Below are positions 7,550-13,113 of a stretch of 13,743 nt of DNA, piece after piece (position 1 is the first letter of the stretch; each line of letters begins with the position of its first letter). Both the position numbers and the translations under genes were made by a program. The notes under the pieces were generated by a model that worked only from the letters and a program-made list of their open reading frames with translations, searched no databases and was not told the origin of the DNA. Source of the stretch: PHET01 sp038202795 (GTDB lineage: Bacteria; Actinomycetota; Coriobacteriia; Anaerosomatales; PHET01); assembly GCA_038202795.1 (NCBI GenBank), contig JBBREQ010000064.1, positions 1 through 13,743 of the forward strand, given 5' to 3'.

Positions 7550-8284
7550 ATGCAACTAGAGGGTCGAAACGCGGTGATTGAAGCCCTTCGCGCAGGCATG
7601 CCACTCAAAAAGGTGGTGATCGCCGATGGCGCGGGGCCTGACCGCAGTCTCGAAGAGATCGAGCGACGCGCTGTGGCCGCCGGTGTCGAGGTCGCGCACA
7701 CCGGCAGATCCGACCTCGACCGCATAAGCGAGCGGGGGGCCCATCAGGGAGTCATAGCCCAGGCTCCTGAGTTCTCCTACACGCCGATCGAGCACGTGAT
7801 AGGTGCCGTCGAAGGCAAGCCCTCCGGACTGGTGATAGCGCTCGATCACATCACCGATCCGGGCAATCTGGGCGCCATCGCCCGGACTGCCGAGGTGGTC
7901 GGAGCGGCTGGCGTGGTTGTACAGAAGAAGCGGAGTGCTGCGGTCACGCCAGCGGCATGGAAGTCGTCCGCAGGTGCTCTCGCGCACGTGCCGCTGGTCC
8001 AGGAGGCGAACCTTGTCAGAGCGCTGGAGTTGTTCAAGCGCGAGGGCTTCTGGATCGCCGGCGCCAGTGAGGATGCTGAGCAGTCCGTGTGGGAGGCACC
8101 ACTTGAGGGACGCCTCGTCCTGGTGATGGGTTCGGAAGGGGAGGGACTTGCGCGCCTCACCAAGGAGTCGTGCGATTTCCTTGTCGGGCTGCCGCAGGTC
8201 GGGCGCGTGGGCTCGCTCAATGTCGCGCAAGCGACGACGGCGCTCGCTTACGAGTGGCTGAGGCGGGAAAGCGCGCCTCGATGA
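7550..8284 (+). CDS. rlmB: 23S rRNA (guanosine-2'-O-)-methyltransferase RlmB family
   Basis: This is a SPOUT-class (TrmH family) RNA 2'-O-methyltransferase of 244 residues using S-adenosylmethionine. It has an N-terminal substrate-binding domain (GRNAVIEAL at 5-13, HQGVIA at 65-70) and the three knot motifs: motif 1 DHITDPGNLGAIARTAE (99-115, with N106 and R112), motif 2 LVMGSEGEGL (191-200) and motif 3 GSLNVAQATTALAYEW (221-236). The YacO/RlmB type modifies a guanosine in the peptidyl-transferase P-loop of 23S rRNA; this target is assigned by family and by its position after cysS, and another RNA target cannot be excluded. It starts at ATG 7550, 7 bases after cysS, with no clear ribosome site. 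In Bacillus the Mini-RNase III gene mrnC lies between cysS and this gene; here there is no room for it. The stop overlaps the next start (ATGA). Confidence 0.92.
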   Translation: MQLEGRNAVIEALRAGMPLKKVVIADGAGPDRSLEEIERRAVAAGVEVAHTGRSDLDRISERGAHQGVIAQAPEFSYTPIEHVIGAVEGKPSGLVIALDHITDPGNLGAIARTAEVVGAAGVVVQKKRSAAVTPAAWKSSAGALAHVPLVQEANLVRALELFKREGFWIAGASEDAEQSVWEAPLEGRLVLVMGSEGEGLARLTKESCDFLVGLPQVGRVGSLNVAQATTALAYEWLRRESAPR

Positions 8285-8793
8285 CCCGCAGGCTGCTGAT
8301 CGTCGACGGATACAACGTGATTCGCTCCACACCACCGTATCGTGAGATCGCGGAGCTCGACCTCGAGAGCGCTCGCGCTGCGCTGGTGTCCGATGTGGCC
8401 GCCTACGCCGTGGGCCAGTGGGATGCGACCGTGGTCTTCGATGGTGGAGCCAACGAGCGCTCCACCGGACTTGCGCACACCGCGGCTGGCATCACGGTGA
8501 TGTTCTCTCGCTACGGCGTAGAGGCGGACACGGTGATCGAGGGTCTCGCACGGTCGGCCCGTGACGCCGGTATTCCCACCGAGGTCGTCACCAGTGATGC
8601 GCAGACCCAGTGGGCGGTCCTGGGGGGGTCGGTGGTTCGGAGGTCGTCAGGGGAGTTCGCGGGCGAACTCAGGGGACTTGAATGCGACTGGCGCGAGCAT
8701 TCATCGCGCGGAGGCGCACGCGGCAGGATTGAGGACCTGCTCGATCCGGCAGTGAGGGATACGCTGTCCCGCTGGGCGCGGGGCGAGGAGTAA
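8281..8793 (+). CDS. yacP: NYN-domain ribonuclease, YacP/Rae1 family
   Basis: The 170-residue protein is a single NYN (PIN-like) nuclease domain. Expected acidic and polar positions are visible: D9 and N12 in VDGYNVI, D54 in VVFDGG, the RYGVEADTVI segment (77-86, E81 and D83) and VTSDAQTQ (103-110, D106). The Bacillus homologue Rae1 enters the ribosome A site and cleaves certain mRNAs during translation; the role here is assumed from the family and the gene order after rlmB. The frame is open upstream within rlmB, but ATG 8281 is chosen since MTRRLLIVDGYNVI begins directly at the domain's first strand. The ATG overlaps the rlmB TGA (ATGA), so the two are probably translationally coupled. Its C-terminal 40 residues are Arg/Glu-rich. 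Confidence 0.9.
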   Translation: MTRRLLIVDGYNVIRSTPPYREIAELDLESARAALVSDVAAYAVGQWDATVVFDGGANERSTGLAHTAAGITVMFSRYGVEADTVIEGLARSARDAGIPTEVVTSDAQTQWAVLGGSVVRRSSGEFAGELRGLECDWREHSSRGGARGRIEDLLDPAVRDTLSRWARGEE

Positions 8794-8803
8794 CCGACGG
8801 GGG

Positions 8804-8816
8804 ATTCAGCCTGAAT
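8804..8816. promoter_or_regulatory. 13-base dyad upstream of sigH promoter
   Basis: ATTCAG-C-CTGAAT is a perfect inverted repeat with a one-base centre, 18 bases upstream of the candidate sigH -35 box and 10 bases after the yacP stop. The position fits a regulator's operator. A hairpin from the wider sequence (GGGGATT / AATTTCC with two G-U pairs) is also possible but has no U-run after it, so it makes a poor terminator. Function is unknown. Confidence 0.3.
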
Positions 8817-8834
8817 TTCCCAGTTGCCATCAGC

Positions 8835-8863
8835 TTGACCCACCGTGCGCCCGGGCGTAGGTT
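8835..8863 (+). promoter_or_regulatory. Promoter of sigH (sigma-A/HrdB type)
   Basis: TTGACC at 8835-8840 and TAGGTT at 8858-8863 are separated by exactly 17 bases. They lie in the 140-base gap between the yacP-like gene and sigH, giving a predicted leader of about 65 bases. This suggests sigH can be transcribed by the main sigma factor apart from the upstream operon. Confidence 0.55.
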
Positions 8864-8933
8864 CGATGTGCTCGCCGGGTGTGCCTGGCGTCGACCTGTC
8901 CCGACGACCGCGTGGCGCAAGAGAGGGGTGACG

Positions 8934-9587
8934 GTGAGCGCACGGAGAGACTGTCCGCAACACATGCATGATGCTCGACGCTCTGAAGCGGCCCTGGTGA
9001 GCGCTGCTCAGCAAGGCGACGAATCCGCCAGCATGGAGATCATCCGTCGGTACCGCGCGCTGGTCAGGGGCAGAGCGCGTCACTACTTCCTCGCGGGAGC
9101 GGATCGCGAGGACGTCACGCAGGAGGGACTCGTCGGGCTGTTCAAGGCCATACGAGATTTCGACCCCCAACGCGAAGTCAGCTTCCGTTCATTTGCCGAG
9201 TTGTGCGTTACGAGGCAGATAATCTCGGCGGTCAAGTCCGCGACGCGCCACAAGCACACGCCCCTCAACGGGTACGTCTCACTCACGAGTTCGGCGTGCG
9301 ACGGTGAGGGCGGCGAGCAGCTGTTCTCCGACATAGTCGCAGCGCGCGACCTGTGCGACCCTGCGGAGATAGTGATCGGTGCTTGGCGCGCGGCGACGAT
9401 ACGCGACGGCGTGCTTGAAACGTTGTCTCCTTTCGAGCGGGACGTACTGCAGCTGTACGTCGCCGGCTGCTCGTATCAGCGTATCGCCGAGGTTTTAGGG
9501 AGGCACACCAAGGCGGTGGATAACGCGATCCAGCGCATCAAGCGAAAGATGGAGGTTCAGATTCAGCGCTACGAAGCCGTCTGCTAG
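8934..9587 (+). CDS. sigH: RNA polymerase sigma factor SigH (Spo0H type)
   Basis: The 217-residue protein is a compact sigma-70 family member with region 2 (about 33-105) and region 4 (about 160-212). It shares long stretches with Bacillus SigH as I remember it: YFLAGADREDVTQEG (51-65), FAELCVTRQIISAVKSATR (87-105), then KHTPLN (107-112), and near the C-terminus YQRIAEVLGRHTKAVDNAIQ (181-200), the helix-turn-helix that would read the -35 box. Bacillus SigH (218 residues) drives transition-phase and early sporulation genes. Its place after a yacP-like gene is the same as in Bacillus. The frame is open upstream to 8835, but GTG 8934 is chosen because AGAGGGG at 8922-8928 sits 5 bases before it and the promoter lies inside the longer version. 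Whether this organism sporulates cannot be told from here. Confidence 0.93.
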   Translation: MSARRDCPQHMHDARRSEAALVSAAQQGDESASMEIIRRYRALVRGRARHYFLAGADREDVTQEGLVGLFKAIRDFDPQREVSFRSFAELCVTRQIISAVKSATRHKHTPLNGYVSLTSSACDGEGGEQLFSDIVAARDLCDPAEIVIGAWRAATIRDGVLETLSPFERDVLQLYVAGCSYQRIAEVLGRHTKAVDNAIQRIKRKMEVQIQRYEAVC

Positions 9588-9597
9588 CCGCGAACCG

Positions 9598-9627
9598 GTG
9601 GCAGGCTCCGAACAGTCGCGCTACACT
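9598..9627 (+). promoter_or_regulatory. Candidate promoter of tRNA-Thr(TGT)
   Basis: GTGGCA at 9598-9603 and TACACT at 9622-9627 with an 18-base spacer. The start would fall about 5 bases before the mature tRNA, leaving almost no leader to trim. The -35 match is only 4 of 6. Confidence 0.4.
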
Positions 9628-9638
9628 GCTGCGGGCTT

Positions 9639-9714
9639 GCTGGCGTGGCGCAATTGGCAGCGCACCTGATTTGTAATCAGGGGGTTGGGGGTTCGAGTCC
9701 CCCCGCCAGCTCCA
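9639..9714 (+). tRNA. tRNA-Thr (anticodon TGT)
   Basis: A complete cloverleaf is seen. The acceptor GCTGGCG (9639-9645) pairs with CGCCAGC (9704-9710). The anticodon stem is CCTGA/TCAGG with loop TTTGTAA (9670-9676), giving anticodon TGT at 9672-9674, which reads ACA and other ACN threonine codons. The T arm is GGGGG-TTCGAGT-CCCCC (9687-9703). The discriminator is T 9711 and CCA is encoded at 9712-9714. It follows sigH with its own candidate promoter and is followed at once by a strong terminator, so it is probably a single-gene transcript. Confidence 0.97.
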
Positions 9715-9723
9715 TCGATGAAT

Positions 9724-9760
9724 CGGGTGGCCTGGTGATACGCCGGGCCACCCGCTTTCT
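9724..9760 (+). terminator. Rho-independent terminator after tRNA-Thr
   Basis: CGGGTGGCC (9724-9732) pairs perfectly with GGCCACCCG (9746-9754), followed by CTTTCT. It starts 9 bases after the tRNA. It also lies directly beyond the stop of the converging minus-strand cyclase gene (stop at 9759-9761), so the hairpin may serve both directions, although the minus-strand side has only ATTCATC after the stem. Confidence 0.85.
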
Positions 9761-11321
9761 ATCCCGAGGCCGTTGAGGTGCTCGCCGGTCCGAGGGGTAC
9801 CTGCTCCAGGGCCCAGAGAACCTCAACCACTTCGACGGGTCTGGCGATGTTCTTGAGTTGGAACGGCCCGTGGGAGTACAGGCGAATGGACGCCGGAGCC
9901 TTGGCAGTCACGCTGGCCGTGGCATAGGCCTGGCCGCCATCGGCGAGGTTCATGACGCGCGCGGCGAGGTTCAGGGCCGTGCCGATGAAGGGGCGCCCGC
10001 CCTTGTCGAGTACGACCTCACCCTCTGCGACCCCGACGCGGATTGCGAGCTCACGCTCAGATTGGTGTGAGGCGTTGTGTGCTTCGAGGACCTGCAACAT
10101 CTCGACCGTCGCTAGGAGCGCTGAGGGTGAGTCGTCGAAGGCGGCAACGAGCCCATCGCCGCCCGTGGACTTCCCGTGCCCGCCGTGACGCTCGATCACG
10201 GGAAGGAGGAGATCCCGATGTTTCTGTATGGTCTTCGCCGACAGGATGCTCCCGTCCTCCTCGGTCATCGCCGAGAAGGCCTTCATGTCAGTGATCATGA
10301 CGACCTTTGTGGTGGTGTGTTGGCTAGCCAACCGGTCCTCGGCGGTCGCAACGAGCCTCAGCAGCTCATCGACGTCTGCGTCCTCCATGCTCATGGTCGC
10401 CGGGCGCGGTGCCGCGGTGCGGATCACGCGCTCACGGGGAAAGGCCAGCTCGAGCAGAAATGCGAGGCCCAGTGCCAAGATGAGTGAACTGACGGTGGTG
10501 AGGGCCAGTGAGCCGGCGGGGGTGCCTGACGTGGTGAGCGCGCGCAGGGCGACTGTTCCCCCGGCCGGAATCAAGACCCCCACAATGATCGCTGCAGCGA
10601 ACAGGGCGAGGTTGTCTCGCGCTCGCAGTCGGGCTACCAGCTTGGCGGTCACCGCGGCGCCAAGAGCCCAGAGCAGCGGCTGGGCGACCAGGACCGCGGG
10701 GTTGCTCACGCCTGCGAACACGGCGATGACGTTGTCTACTGACTTCGCGTTGACGGATTCGATGCTGACCGAGACCCAGTCCAGGGAGAAGAGTGACTCT
10801 GGAGCGCTGGCAAACGACACGAGCGCCTTGCCCCCGCTTTGGATCGTGCCTGCGTCAGCGAGGGCGTCAGCGCCCAAAACCAGCCCAACCAACTCCAAGG
10901 AGAGACACGCGATGGCGGCAGCAAGAGCCCCCTCCCCGGCACCGAGGAGGTAGCCTGCCAGCGGGACGACCATCCACACCGGCCCGAGAAACGCGCCGGC
11001 GATAGCCCCGGCAACAAGCAGAAACATGCTGCCGCCGTCGGAACCCAGATAACGCGTGCCCACTATGCCGATGACGGCGAACACGGCACCGAGCACCGGG
11101 TTGGCGGCAGCCAGAGGCAGAGTAAGCGCGACCACTGCTGCAAGTATCCCCAGGTCGAGCGATATCACCGCGAGCACTCCGGCGGTGAGCGCCAACGCCG
11201 CCGCACCCCAGGCGGGGCTGAATCGCATGCCCAGCAAAGCACCGTATGTCGCCAGGGTGATCAGGGCGGCTCGCAGCCACCCAAGCAACTCCTCGTTCTT
11301 TCGTCGGGATGTGCTTGTCAC
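9759..11321 (-). CDS. Membrane-bound class III adenylate/guanylate cyclase-like protein
   Basis: The 520-residue protein has an N-terminal membrane region of about 290 residues with six or more hydrophobic segments before residue 152 and three more around 208-292, then a short linker and a cytoplasmic class III cyclase catalytic domain (about 338-508). Metal-binding aspartates are present at D345 (MITDMKAFS) and D389 (GGDGLVAAF), and the transition-state Asn and Arg at N451 and R455 in ALNLAARV. The usual purine-selecting lysine (four before the second Asp) is Ser385, with a Lys one residue earlier, and the usual Asp before the G..(V/L)N motif is Pro445. It probably makes a cyclic nucleotide, but which one is open. 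It runs opposite to all neighbours and diverges from a cNMP-binding gene. GTG 11321 is chosen because GAGG is 5 bases before it; GTG 11327 would add two residues. Confidence 0.85.
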   Translation of the reverse strand: MTSTSRRKNEELLGWLRAALITLATYGALLGMRFSPAWGAAALALTAGVLAVISLDLGILAAVVALTLPLAAANPVLGAVFAVIGIVGTRYLGSDGGSMFLLVAGAIAGAFLGPVWMVVPLAGYLLGAGEGALAAAIACLSLELVGLVLGADALADAGTIQSGGKALVSFASAPESLFSLDWVSVSIESVNAKSVDNVIAVFAGVSNPAVLVAQPLLWALGAAVTAKLVARLRARDNLALFAAAIIVGVLIPAGGTVALRALTTSGTPAGSLALTTVSSLILALGLAFLLELAFPRERVIRTAAPRPATMSMEDADVDELLRLVATAEDRLASQHTTTKVVMITDMKAFSAMTEEDGSILSAKTIQKHRDLLLPVIERHGGHGKSTGGDGLVAAFDDSPSALLATVEMLQVLEAHNASHQSERELAIRVGVAEGEVVLDKGGRPFIGTALNLAARVMNLADGGQAYATASVTAKAPASIRLYSHGPFQLKNIARPVEVVEVLWALEQVPLGPASTSTASG

Positions 11322-11401
11322 GGGCACCTCGCTGGGGCATCGATTCGGGGGATGTTGGGCACAAACGCATTGTGACGCATCGCATGCTCGCCCGTCTGCT
11401 G

Positions 11402-11407
11402 TAGAAT
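11402..11407 (+). promoter_or_regulatory. Candidate -10 box before the cNMP-binding gene
   Basis: TAGAAT at 11402-11407 matches TATAAT in five of six positions and lies 53 bases before the GTG start, in the intergenic region shared with the divergent cyclase gene. The -35 position 17 bases upstream (ATCGCA) is weak, so an activator may be needed or the call may be wrong. Confidence 0.3.
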
Positions 11408-11459
11408 CCCGGAGAAGTCAACTGACGGAGTAGCAAGAATCTCATGAGAGGGGTGCCCG

Positions 11460-11873
11460 GTGGCCTACGAGGAGTTCCTGGCTAGAGTGCCGATCTTCGG
11501 GGCATGCTCCCCAGAGGAGATCGCGGCCATCTCGGGTGTTGCCCAAGCGAGCCATTTTGAGCCGGCACAGATCATCGTCACTCAAGGAACACCGGGGCAG
11601 GCCTTCTACTTGGTCCTGTCCGGCAGGGTCGAGATAATCCGCGACCACACGTCCCTCGGGGCCTTCGGGACGGGGGACTTCTTTGGCGAGATGTCGCTTC
11701 TCGATCAAGCGCCTCGCTCCGCGACGATTCGTGCGCTGGAGCCGACTGACTGCCTCATGCTGTCGAGTTGGGACTTCAAGTCCCTGCTTGAGAAGCATCC
11801 GTCCATCGCAATCAAGCTGCTCGAGGTTCTCAGCCGGCGCCTCCGCGTCGCCGACGAGCATCTTGGCCGCTAG
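11460..11873 (+). CDS. Stand-alone cyclic nucleotide-binding domain protein
   Basis: The 137-residue protein is a single CRP/PKA-type cyclic nucleotide-binding beta-barrel with flanking helices. The phosphate-binding cassette FGEMSLLDQAPRSA (75-88) carries E77, which in this family holds the ribose hydroxyl, and R86, which holds the cyclic phosphate, so it looks able to bind ligand. The fold ends soon after the C-helix (about 113-130); there is no helix-turn-helix, kinase, channel or other output domain, so it must act on a partner protein or buffer the nucleotide. The start is GTG 11460 with GAGAGGGG at 11446-11453, 6 bases before it. It diverges from the cyclase gene and is followed after 20 bases by a gene of unknown function in the same direction, with which it probably forms an operon. 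Confidence 0.9.
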   Translation: MAYEEFLARVPIFGACSPEEIAAISGVAQASHFEPAQIIVTQGTPGQAFYLVLSGRVEIIRDHTSLGAFGTGDFFGEMSLLDQAPRSATIRALEPTDCLMLSSWDFKSLLEKHPSIAIKLLEVLSRRLRVADEHLGR

Positions 11874-11893
11874 CTCACACGGAAGGGAACCCT

Positions 11894-12511
11894 ATGTCGC
11901 TTACCGGCATGTTACTGCTCCAGGATGTCGCGGAGCGCATACTCGTACGATGGCTCGAGCAGCGCGGTAGAGTCGATGTGCGCACTACTGAGGGGCGGGA
12001 GTCCCTCGGGGGGCGCGCAGTAGACCTCTCCTATGCATGGCAGGGTGCCAGGCGCCTGATCAAGGTGAAGCCCGATCCGTACTTCGGCGATGACGCAGCC
12101 AAGATTCGCAACCGGGACTTGGCGTTCTACCGCCCGGATTCCTCGGCGTTCGCGTTCGAAGCGGTTGCGAACACAGCGACCAAGGAGCCTGGTTGGGTCG
12201 TCGAGTCGCCGGCCGATGAGGTCTACTACTACTTCATTGCGATTGCGCAGCCCGAAGCCGAGGTGAAGGCTCTGATGGGCGAGCCCGATGAGGTGTTCTT
12301 CTCGGAACTCGCCGTCGACAGGGATGACTTGGTCATCATGCCCATGACGGAGACCCGGCGCTGGTTTGAGAAGTCCTATCAGAAGTACACACCACGGCCG
12401 GTGACGGTGGCCGGGGCGGCTTCGTGGGTTCGCGTGGTACCTCGTGCGGACTTTGAGACGGGTGTCTCGGCTGCCAATGATGTCGGTCCTGTGTTCCGTA
12501 CGCTGGTCTAG
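11894..12511 (+). CDS. Hypothetical protein, 205 residues
   Basis: I do not recognise this protein. It starts at ATG 11894 with GGAAGGGA at 11881-11888, 5 bases upstream, an excellent site. There is no signal peptide or membrane helix. The N-terminus begins with a helix containing DVAERILVRWLEQRGRVDVR (11-30), followed by beta-like VDLSYAWQG and RRLIKVKPDPYFGDD (53-67). The order helix, then Asp44 on a strand, then KVK on the next strand loosely recalls PD-(D/E)XK nuclease-fold proteins, but the acidic residue of the ExK motif is missing (Ile56), so this is only a suggestion. Later segments are aromatic-rich (YYYFIAIA at 111-118) and end in SWVRVVPRADFETG. It lies 20 bases after the cNMP-binding gene, so a joint role with it is likely. 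It could be a ligand-responsive or DNA/RNA-related protein; function is open. Confidence 0.8.
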   Translation: MSLTGMLLLQDVAERILVRWLEQRGRVDVRTTEGRESLGGRAVDLSYAWQGARRLIKVKPDPYFGDDAAKIRNRDLAFYRPDSSAFAFEAVANTATKEPGWVVESPADEVYYYFIAIAQPEAEVKALMGEPDEVFFSELAVDRDDLVIMPMTETRRWFEKSYQKYTPRPVTVAGAASWVRVVPRADFETGVSAANDVGPVFRTLV

Positions 12512-12563
12512 TTCGTTCGATTTCTTCGTGCAGGTATGGGCACGCCCGGCACCGTTGTAGGCG

Positions 12564-12593
12564 TTGACACCGCCGAATGGCATGGAGTACCAT
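12564..12593 (+). promoter_or_regulatory. Promoter of the tRNA-Tyr/Thr/Met-tuf operon
   Basis: A perfect TTGACA at 12564-12569 is followed by an 18-base spacer and TACCAT at 12588-12593. This is the best promoter match in the window. The start should be near 12600, giving a leader of about 70 bases before tRNA-Tyr. The sequence after the -10 is GC-rich (GCCTCG), as in stringently controlled stable-RNA promoters. Confidence 0.65.
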
Positions 12594-12605
12594 GCCTCGT
12601 GCCCT

Positions 12606-12663
12606 CGCCGAAGGCTGGTTTTCGGCGTGCAACTTGAAAAGCGTAAACAGGTTCTATTTTTTT
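12606..12663 (+). promoter_or_regulatory. Leader hairpins and U-run before tRNA-Tyr
   Basis: In the leader, CGCCGAA (12606-12612) pairs perfectly with TTCGGCG (12621-12627). A second, weaker stem, AACTTG (12631-12636) with CAGGTT (12648-12653, one G-U pair), is followed three bases later by seven Ts (12657-12663). This looks like an attenuator or transcription pause site, but the second stem is weak and its effect is unproven. The AT-rich stretch could instead hold a second promoter (TTGAAA at 12634-12639, TATTTT at 12655-12660, 15-base spacer). Confidence 0.3.
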
Positions 12664-12670
12664 GTACCGC

Positions 12671-12755
12671 GGGGGTGTGCCCGAGTGGCTAAAGGGGATG
12701 GGCTGTAAACCCATTGGCTATGCCTACGATGGTTCGAATCCATCCGCCCCCACCA
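12671..12755 (+). tRNA. tRNA-Tyr (anticodon GTA)
   Basis: This is a class II tRNA with a long variable arm. The acceptor GGGGGTG (12671-12677) pairs with CGCCCCC (12745-12751) with one G-U pair. The anticodon stem is ATGGG/CCCAT, and loop CTGTAAA gives anticodon GTA at 12705-12707. The discriminator is A 12752 and CCA is encoded at 12753-12755. It is the first gene of the tRNA-tuf operon. Confidence 0.97.
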
Positions 12756-12789
12756 CGCATACGATCGCGGGCGCGCCCGTGTTGAGAGC

Positions 12790-12865
<76 letters not shown>

Positions 12866-12904
12866 TTACCCCTGACAGACTCGAGTCGTCGACTCGGGCA
12901 GCAT

Positions 12905-12982
12905 GGCGGTGTAGCTCAGCTGGTTTAGAGCGCACGGTTCATACCCGTGAAGTCGCTGGTTCAAGTCCAGCCACCGCTACCA
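12905..12982 (+). tRNA. tRNA-Met (anticodon CAT), probably elongator
   Basis: The acceptor GGCGGTG (12905-12911) pairs with CACCGCT (12972-12978), with a G-U pair at position 1-72. Stem CACGG/CCGTG with loop TTCATAC gives anticodon CAT. The T arm is GCTGG-TTCAAGT-CCAGC. The discriminator is A 12979 and CCA is encoded at 12980-12982. The anticodon stem lacks the three G-C pairs of initiator tRNA, so this is not the initiator. A lysidine-modified tRNA-Ile (reading AUA) shares the CAT anticodon and cannot be fully ruled out by eye. Confidence 0.9.
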
Positions 12983-12990
12983 GGCATAGC

Positions 12991-13008
12991 GCATCGCCAC
13001 GGCGGTGC
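12991..13008 (+). other. Hairpin between tRNA-Met and tuf
   Basis: GCATCGC (12991-12997) pairs with GCGGTGC (13002-13008), one T-G pair, around a CACG loop, 8 bases after the tRNA-Met CCA. Only two Ts follow, so it is not a convincing terminator. It may mark a processing site or partial attenuator between the tRNA part and the tuf message. The rest of the 131-base spacer holds purine-rich sequence and the tuf ribosome site. Confidence 0.4.
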
Positions 13009-13113
13009 TTCAAGTTGAGAATGTCGAAGATGGAAAGAGAAATGGAAGCGTTTGGCGGGAGAAGCGGCTAGAGCGCCGGTCCCGTCGAGAGCAGTCCCCG
13101 AAGGAGGAGACTC

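Noticed and set aside
6190..7725. A 511-codon open frame on the minus strand opposite cysS and the start of rlmB
   Set aside because: The plus strand encodes an unmistakable CysRS with all motifs; the antisense frame has no recognisable domain and is the expected mirror of codon bias in high-GC DNA.
9639..9760. tRNA-Thr as an attachment site for an integrated element carrying the cyclase module
   Set aside because: No integrase, no repeat of the tRNA 3' end on the far side, and a normal terminator directly follows the tRNA.
11371..11387. TGTGA sequence before the cNMP-binding gene as a CRP-type site
   Set aside because: The second half-site (TCACA) is missing at the right distance; only one half matches by chance-level similarity.
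12905..12978. G-U pair at position 1-72 of tRNA-Met as a sign of initiator function
   Set aside because: The anticodon stem lacks the three G-C pairs of initiators, and to my recollection elongator tRNA-Met of actinobacteria often ends in CGCTACCA with the same wobble pair.
13015..13043. TTGAGA / AGAAAT with 17-base spacing as a separate tuf promoter
   Set aside because: The -10 matches in only three of six positions; too weak to list, though the 131-base spacer leaves room for a promoter.
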